From NCBI GenBank assembly GCA_937858165.1, contig CALLZA010000177.1, positions 1 to 13,123 of the forward strand: 13,123 nucleotides of DNA. Direction: 5' to 3'. This document shows positions 1 to 5,100 of the stretch, piece by piece. Position numbers and translations under genes: made by a program. The notes under the pieces are model-generated. The model saw only the letters and a program-made list of their open reading frames with translations. It was not told the origin of the DNA and made no database searches. The stretch is from an uncultured Ardenticatenia bacterium (GTDB taxonomy: Bacteria; Chloroflexota; Anaerolineae; Promineifilales; Promineifilaceae). Within the stretch, counting starts at the first letter, position 1; every line of letters starts with the position of its first letter.

Positions 1-107
1 GTGTTGGTGTGCTTTGAGGATGTGATAGCGGTGTAGTATATGATGCGTGATTGGGTGTTGTATATAAATATGGGAGTAGTGTGTAGTGGTATGTGTGTTT
101 TTTTTTT
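1..107. other. Non-biological read-through noise outside the adapter
   Basis: This stretch lies outside the P7 adapter and ends in a run of ten T (98-107) directly against it. It is G/T-rich and A/T-rich, unlike the GC-rich insert. Sequencing past the end of a library molecule gives the adapter, then poly-A, then A/C-rich noise; this is the reverse complement of that pattern. No gene is present and it should not be annotated as genomic DNA. Confidence 0.93.
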
Positions 108-173
108 CAAGCAGAAGACGGCATACGAGATCTAGTACGGTCTCGTGGGCTCGGAGATGTGTATAAGAGACAG
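108..173 (+). other. Illumina Nextera P7 adapter with i7 index (artefact)
   Basis: The parts are in exact order: P7 flow-cell sequence (108-131), 8-base index CTAGTACG (132-139), the Nextera read-2 side sequence GTCTCGTGGGCTCGG (140-154) and the Tn5 mosaic end AGATGTGTATAAGAGACAG (155-173). The index is the reverse complement of CGTACTAG, which I recall as Nextera N702. Biological sequence starts at about 174. Any reading frame crossing this junction gains a false tail, such as the SPSPRDRTRSRMPSS peptide on the minus strand. Confidence 0.98.
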
Positions 174-454
174 GCGTAGGGCAGGGCGGTCACCGATGCC
201 TGGCTGAGCGCGGCGTGGCCGCGGGCGCGACTGTAGGCCAGGGCCAGCGGCGAGATGTCGCTGCCCGTCACCGTGCCGAACTGGGCCAGAAAGCCTAGCG
301 CCCCGCCCGTGCCGCAGCCGGCGTCGAGGATGCGCAGGTCGCGCCGGTCGGGGTAGGCCGTCTCCAGCAGGGCGCGACTGATGCGGCCCATGCCGGCGTA
401 CCACCAGTGGCGGTCTTCGACGGTGTAGATGGCGCGGTATTCGGAAGGATCCAT
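174..454 (-). CDS. Class I SAM-dependent methyltransferase, N-terminal 94 residues (cut by adapter)
   Basis: This is the start of a Methyltransf_11/25-type class I methyltransferase, which would transfer a methyl group from S-adenosylmethionine to an unknown substrate. The visible part begins MDPSEYRAIYTVEDRHWWY; an acidic residue followed by HWWY near the N-terminus is common in small cytosolic enzymes of this family. The SAM-binding motif I is clear (ILDAGCGTGGALGFL, residues about 42-56), followed by the acidic strand-2 end (GSDISPLAL, 64-72). Motifs II and III are lost because the insert stops at residue 94, about 150 residues short of a usual enzyme. ATG at 454-452 was chosen because it is the first Met compatible with the family N-terminus; more upstream starts would run through the repeat element and into the neighbouring gene. 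No good Shine-Dalgarno is visible: a hairpin ends 10 bases before the start. Nearby glycan genes suggest a sugar or lipid methylase, but this is inference. Confidence 0.88.
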
Positions 455-464
455 ATGAGCGTCC

Positions 465-550
465 GTGCGTCGCACTTTCTTGAGTGCGTCGCACGTTCTT
501 GCGTTCGTTTGGTAAGAAGGTGCAACCCACTCCAGAAAGTGGGATGCACC
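465..550. repeat. Inverted pair of homologous imperfect hairpins (REP/BIME-like element)
   Basis: Hairpin A (465-494) has arms GTGCG-T-CGCACT and AGTGCG-T-CGCAC around the loop TTCTTG. Hairpin B (519-550), read on the minus strand, has arms GGTGCA-T-CCCACT and AGTGGG-T-TGCACC around the loop TTCTGG. Each stem is interrupted by one T-T mismatch at the same place. Aligned head to head, about 38 bases agree at about 30 positions. The differences inside the stems are compensatory: a G-C pair becomes A-T in the outer stem, and a G-C pair becomes C-G in the inner stem. The layout is that of a repetitive extragenic palindrome pair between two genes. No other copy was seen in this window, so membership of a genome-wide family is inference. 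Confidence 0.7.
519..550 (-). terminator. Hairpin downstream of the 495-aa gene, possible terminator
   Basis: A 12-bp paired stem with one internal mismatch and a 6-base loop lies 22 bases after the stop codon at 573. On the minus strand it is followed by TTCTTACC, which is only a weak U-tract. It could end transcription of the secreted-protein gene before the methyltransferase gene. It is also hairpin B of the inverted repeat pair, so the terminator role is tentative. Confidence 0.4.
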
Positions 551-569
551 GGGAGGGGGATGCACCGGG
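541..569. repeat. Short tandem direct repeat, 13 bp with a 16-bp period
   Basis: GGGATGCACCGGG occurs exactly at 541-553 and again at 557-569, separated by AGG. The first copy overlaps the right arm of hairpin B; the second ends 3 bases before the TAG of the 495-aa gene. It looks like a partial duplication of the arm of the hairpin element. Confidence 0.65.
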
Positions 570-572
570 CGG

Positions 573-2060
573 CTAGGGATTCGACGACACAATAATCGGC
601 AGAGCGATCCCATTGCCATCGGCCGAGAAGGTGGCGGTGATAGTCGCGCTCTCGAACAGCGTGACCTGGCCGGGGTTGGCCGCGCCGGTCAGCGCGCCCG
701 ACCAGCCAACGAAGGCCGAGCCGAGATCGGGCGCGGCGGTGACGATTACGTCTTCGCCGAAGCGCGGCTGGGGGCCGGGGTTCAGACGCACGCTGCCGCC
801 GCCGGGGCCGTCGGTGATGACCGTCAGAATCGGCCGCGGCCGGGTGTTGAGCAGATCGACGCGCACCGCGCCGAAGCGAGCATCCACGTGATGGGCCAGC
901 AGCAGCAGCCCGCCGCCGCTCGGCTCGCCGTTGAAGCCGCGCCGCTCCACGTCCCACAGCGCCGGCTCGGCCGACGACGCCGGCCAGACCTTGAAGCGAT
1001 AGGTGGCCGGGATGCTGGGGTCGGGGTTAGCCTGCACGGCCAGCTTGAACATGTAGGTGACGCCGAAGTTCAGCGTCTTGTCGGTCGTGCCGATCAGCCG
1101 GCCGCCATTGCCCAGCACCTCGAACCCCTCGGTAAACTGGCTGCCGTCGCGCTGCCAGCGATACCAGCCCAGCGCGCCCAGCCGCCGCCAGCCGGTGCGC
1201 GGCTGGGTGTCGCCATCGACCCAGTAGTGGCCTTGCCAGCGCACCATGACGCCAATGCCGGGGCCGTTGCTGGGGCCGGGGAACCCGGCGGGGTCCATCG
1301 CCAGGATGGTGATGGGCACAGTGACAGTGTAGTCGCGCCAGGAGAGGTCGCCGATGCCCAGCAGGCGGTCGAACTCCATGATCGTCGGCCGGGCCGTGCC
1401 GTTGTCGATAGTCCACTCGCCGTCGATGACCTGGGCGACGTCGCTAACGTTGCTGGCCGCGCCCCAGTTGACGGTGTAGGTCTGTGGCGTCCAGGCCGGG
1501 GCGGCGGCGTAGTTGACGGTGACAACGGCCTGACTGGAGACGAGGGCGGTGTCCAGGGCGGTGATAACCACCTGGTTGGCCCCCGGCAGCAGGTCGGTGT
1601 AGTCCAGCTCGATGTTGAAATCGCCGGCCAAGGCCAGGCGCATGTTATCCGGCCCTGTTTCGAGGGCCTGGGGCGAACCGCCGTTGACGGTGTAGGTCAG
1701 ACTGCTGAGCGGCACGGCGCTGCTGACGCGGCCGAGGATGTTGACCCACTTTTGCGGATCGCCCTTTAGGCCAAACTGCTGCGACGCACCATACCAGACT
1801 GTGATTGTCGGCGCGTTGGGCGAGTCCTGGAAGTTGACGCCGGCGGGCGCCGCCGCAAGGGGCGGGCGGGCCGGAGTGAGTTGCGGTTCGCGGGGCGCAC
1901 CGCCAACCAGGGGCGGCATCGCGCTTTCATCGTCGACGGCCGTGGGCACGGCAACCGTGGGGTCGGTGTCGGCATCCACCCACGCCCCAACGCCACCGGC
2001 GGACACAGTCGCCATCAGCAGCAGAGCGATGAGAAGAAGCCATTTTGCCTGTTTGTTCAT
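573..2060 (-). CDS. Secreted 495-aa protein: Ig-like and concanavalin-like head, one InlB B-repeat, hydrophobic C-terminal tail
   Basis: No enzyme function is recognised. Residues 1-26 form a signal peptide (MNKQAK, then a run of Leu/Ala/Ile, then a small-residue SAGGVGAW region), so the product is exported. A Pro/Ala-rich linker follows (about 31-80). Residues 81-185 look like an Ig-like domain (VWYGASQQFG, GDFNIEL, ending VTVNY). Residues 190-405 form a jelly-roll-like domain with regular strands (WRDYTVTVPI, YRFKVWP, LLLLAHHVDARFG), probably concanavalin A-like. Residues 411-478 are a divergent InlB B-repeat (FVGWSGALTG, TITATF). The last residues are GNGIALPIIVSSNP. There are no cysteines. 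The head matches that of the 843-aa protein encoded upstream at about half of its positions by eye. The ATG at 2058-2060 was chosen over an in-frame ATG at 2159 because it starts the signal peptide and has a purine-rich AAAGAGAG upstream; the longer form would translate a hairpin. Likely role: surface or matrix binding protein (inference). Confidence 0.9.
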   Translation of the reverse strand: MNKQAKWLLLIALLLMATVSAGGVGAWVDADTDPTVAVPTAVDDESAMPPLVGGAPREPQLTPARPPLAAAPAGVNFQDSPNAPTITVWYGASQQFGLKGDPQKWVNILGRVSSAVPLSSLTYTVNGGSPQALETGPDNMRLALAGDFNIELDYTDLLPGANQVVITALDTALVSSQAVVTVNYAAAPAWTPQTYTVNWGAASNVSDVAQVIDGEWTIDNGTARPTIMEFDRLLGIGDLSWRDYTVTVPITILAMDPAGFPGPSNGPGIGVMVRWQGHYWVDGDTQPRTGWRRLGALGWYRWQRDGSQFTEGFEVLGNGGRLIGTTDKTLNFGVTYMFKLAVQANPDPSIPATYRFKVWPASSAEPALWDVERRGFNGEPSGGGLLLLAHHVDARFGAVRVDLLNTRPRPILTVITDGPGGGSVRLNPGPQPRFGEDVIVTAAPDLGSAFVGWSGALTGAANPGQVTLFESATITATFSADGNGIALPIIVSSNP

Positions 2061-2145
2061 GATTCTCTCTTTGTTCCGGCAATGAATCGCCAAGAATGCG
2101 AAGTAGAGTGACCTTGCGGCGCACTCCGGTGAAACCAATAGGCCG

Positions 2146-2173
2146 GTGGGGCGGCCCATTAGGGCCGCCCCAC
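2146..2173 (-). terminator. Perfect 12-bp GC-rich hairpin between the 1635-aa and 495-aa genes
   Basis: GTGGGGCGGCCC (2146-2157) and GGGCCGCCCCAC (2162-2173) pair perfectly around the loop ATTA. The hairpin begins 14 bases after the TAG of the 1635-aa gene (2188-2190), where a terminator would sit. No run of U follows on the minus strand (CGGCCTATTGG), so it may attenuate transcription, protect the 3' end or act with Rho rather than being a classical intrinsic terminator. Confidence 0.55.
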
Positions 2174-2187
2174 TTGTCGGCGAGCGT

Positions 2188-5100
2188 CTATCTCAGGATG
2201 ATCGGCACCACCAGCTTGAAGCCGTCGCTGCTGAACTGGGCCGTGACGTTCATATCGGCCGTCACGGTCAGCGTATGCACCGGGTTGGTACCGGCGATAT
2301 CGCCATGCCAGCCGAGGAAGACCCACCCGTCGGCGGGTACGGCGGTCAGCGTCACTTCCTGGCCGCAGTAGTAGCCGCGGTTGGGGCTGCGCGTGACCGT
2401 GCCGGAGCCGTCGAGGGTGACGTCGATGGCGTAGCGGCTATCTTCGGGCGTGATGGGCGCGGCGGTGTTGAAGAAGTAGTCGACGACAGCCGTGTAGGTC
2501 GGGATGGGGCTGTTGCCGAACTTGCTGTTGCCGGCGTAGACACCCACCCGCTTGACGGTCATGTCAAAGGTGAACTCCCCCTTGTTGGGCAGCCAGTCGA
2601 CGCCGTTGATGGAGTAGAGCTGCTGCCACTTGTTGCCGGCGCGCACGATGCGCATGTATAGCTCGGTCGGATCGCCAGCCACATCGCCGATGGCGGTTTT
2701 GGACAGTACGCCATCGTCAATGGCAGCCATGTAGATACGGTAGACTTTGCTGCCATTGCTGTCGGCACGCCGATGGAACTCCAGGCGCAGGAAGGTGGTG
2801 TTATCCTGCTCGATGACGATACCCTGGGCCGCGCCCACGCTATCCAGAACGGAGTCGAATTTGACCTCGATGGTGAAGTCGTCGTCGTTCGACGGTTGCA
2901 TGAGACGCGGGACCCCGATGCCGTTGGTATACAGGGTGTGGCCCGTATCGCCGCCCGGGACAGTGATCTCCAGTTGCCGGCCGGTCACTTCGCTGGTGGA
3001 GTCATTCAGCGGATCGACCCACGTCCAGCGTCCGTCGATGGCGCAGGCGCTGAAGTCGTCGGAGAAGATGCCCGACGAGTTGCTGGTGGTGAAGGTCATG
3101 TCCTCGGTGCTGACCGTATTGCCGAATTCGTCGACCGACGTGATTTGCAGGTGGTAGAACGTATCCGCCGTCAGGCCGGTGAGCAGGACAGTGTGTTCCG
3201 TCTTCAGCTCGTCATCGGCCTTTGTGCCGATCTCATAGAGGGTCGTTTCGCCGTAATCGACGACGCTGGTGCCGGGTACGTCGGTGTCCCAAGTGACGGT
3301 CGCCATCGTGCCGCCGGGCATCACCTCGATGCTCTCGTTAAAGATCTCAATCGGCGTGGTGTCCACGGCAAAGTGGGCAGTGATGTCGTAGTCGGTATCG
3401 ACCGCCAGGATGGCCGGCTCGTCGCTGCCGCTCAGGTCGCCGCTCCACATGATGAACTCGCAGCCCGCCGCGGCCACCGGCACCAAGGTGACGATGTCGT
3501 TGTGGAGGAAGTACGGTTTGTCGGGGGTGATGACGACCTGGCCGGGGTTGTCGACGCAGGGAGCGCCAGGAAGACCACTGGCCCCATCGATGGTCATCGT
3601 GATGGTATAGTGCTGTTGGACGAAGGTAGCGGTGATGGTCTGGTCGTCAACCATGGTCAGCGATTGGGTCGGGTCGTCGCCCGACAGATCGCCGGCCCAG
3701 CCGCCGAAGAGCCAGCCCTGGATGGCCTCGGCCGTGACCGACACCACCTGGCCGTGGCCGAAGGTGGGGAAGTCGGGGTTCTTGATGACCGCGCCGCCGA
3801 TGGCCCCCGGCTCGCCGTCATGGACGAGGTTCACGTCCAGCACGTACTGATTCTGCACCAGCCGGGCGATGGCGAGGACATCTTGCGACATCGACAGCGT
3901 GGTGACGAGGTCGTTGCCGCTGACGCCGGTGCTGCCGTCGGCCCAGCCGGCAAACGTCCAGCCGACTTCGGGGGTGACGGTGATGGTGACCGGCTCGCCA
4001 TAGAGATAGGTGTCTTGCACCGGATCGACGGTGATGGCACCGCCCGCGCCGACACCCTCGGCGATGATGAGTGTCTCCAGCGTGTACTCGTCCTGCTCAA
4101 AGGTGGCGACAACGTCCAGGTTACCGGTCACGGGCACAGTTGTCACCAGCTCGGTCGCTGTCCAGTCGCCCGACCAGCCGAGGAAGCTCCAGCCGGGGGT
4201 TGGCGTGGCGGTCAGGCCGACCTCCGTGCCATAGGGATAGCCGGCCAAGTCCGGGGCCTTGGTCACCGTGCCGCCGACGCCGGGGCCATTGCTGACCACT
4301 TCGACGTTCAGGGCGTAGAGGGTGGAGTTGGTGAACGTGGCCGTGACGCTCTCCGGCTTGACCAGGGTGATCGTCTTGACCAGTTCGGAGCCGCTGAGCG
4401 CCCCGCCCCAACTGACGAACGCCCAGTCGGGGGCCGGCTCGGCCGTCAACGTGACCGTCTCATTGCAGGCGTAGGCCTCCTTGTCGGGGTCGCGCGCGAT
4501 CGTGCCTAGCCCGGTCTGGGTCACGTCGAGGGTGATGGGCGGGTCTTCCACGTCGAGCGGGTCATTGAGGTTGATGAAGTAGTCGATGACGTTGACGTGG
4601 GCCGGGTCGGTGCCGGTGTTGCCGACGAAGGCGCCGATCTGGCTGAGGGCCAGGGTGCGCGTGTAGGTTGTCGCGAACGTCCAGTTGACGCCGTCGGTGG
4701 AGTATTGCAGATTCCACACGTCGCCGGCGCGGTTAATGCGCATATAGCTCGGCCCGGTCAGGGTGACGGGCGTGGTGAAGACGACCGTGCTGCTGCCGTT
4801 GACGGTGTTGACCAGGACGAGTTTGGTGACAGCGCCCTCGCTCTGAAAGTTGAAGCGCAGGTAGTTGTTGGTGTCCTGTTGGGCCAGAACGCCGATCGAT
4901 TGGGTCTTCTTGCTCAGGATCTTTTCGAACTTGACCTCAATGTCGAAGTCCTGGTTGGCGACGTACTGAATCAGGCGCGGCGAGTTGAGGACAGCGCGCC
5001 AGATGTCGTGCGGCGTATTGGCAGGGACGGAGATTTGCGCCCCGGTGCCCGTCCAGACCAGCGGCGAGTCGCCGAGTGGGTCGATATAGGACCAGACGGC

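Noticed and set aside
465..569. A CRISPR-like array, because of repeated 11-bp palindromes at a 19-bp period
   Set aside because: Repeats are too short, there are no spacers of uniform length, and the palindromes are explained as the two arms of one hairpin.
407..595. A small plus-strand frame across the inverted hairpins
   Set aside because: Its peptide is just the translation of the repeat element (HFLECVARS and similar), with no ribosome binding site.
2061..2159. A longer form of the 495-aa protein starting at 2159
   Set aside because: It would put 33 residues before a perfect signal peptide and translate one arm of the GC hairpin.
2773..4509. A 578-codon open frame on the plus strand
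   Set aside because: Antisense of the B-repeat region. Composition is low in variety and no family is recognised; the minus-strand product has clear repeats, a signal peptide and domains.
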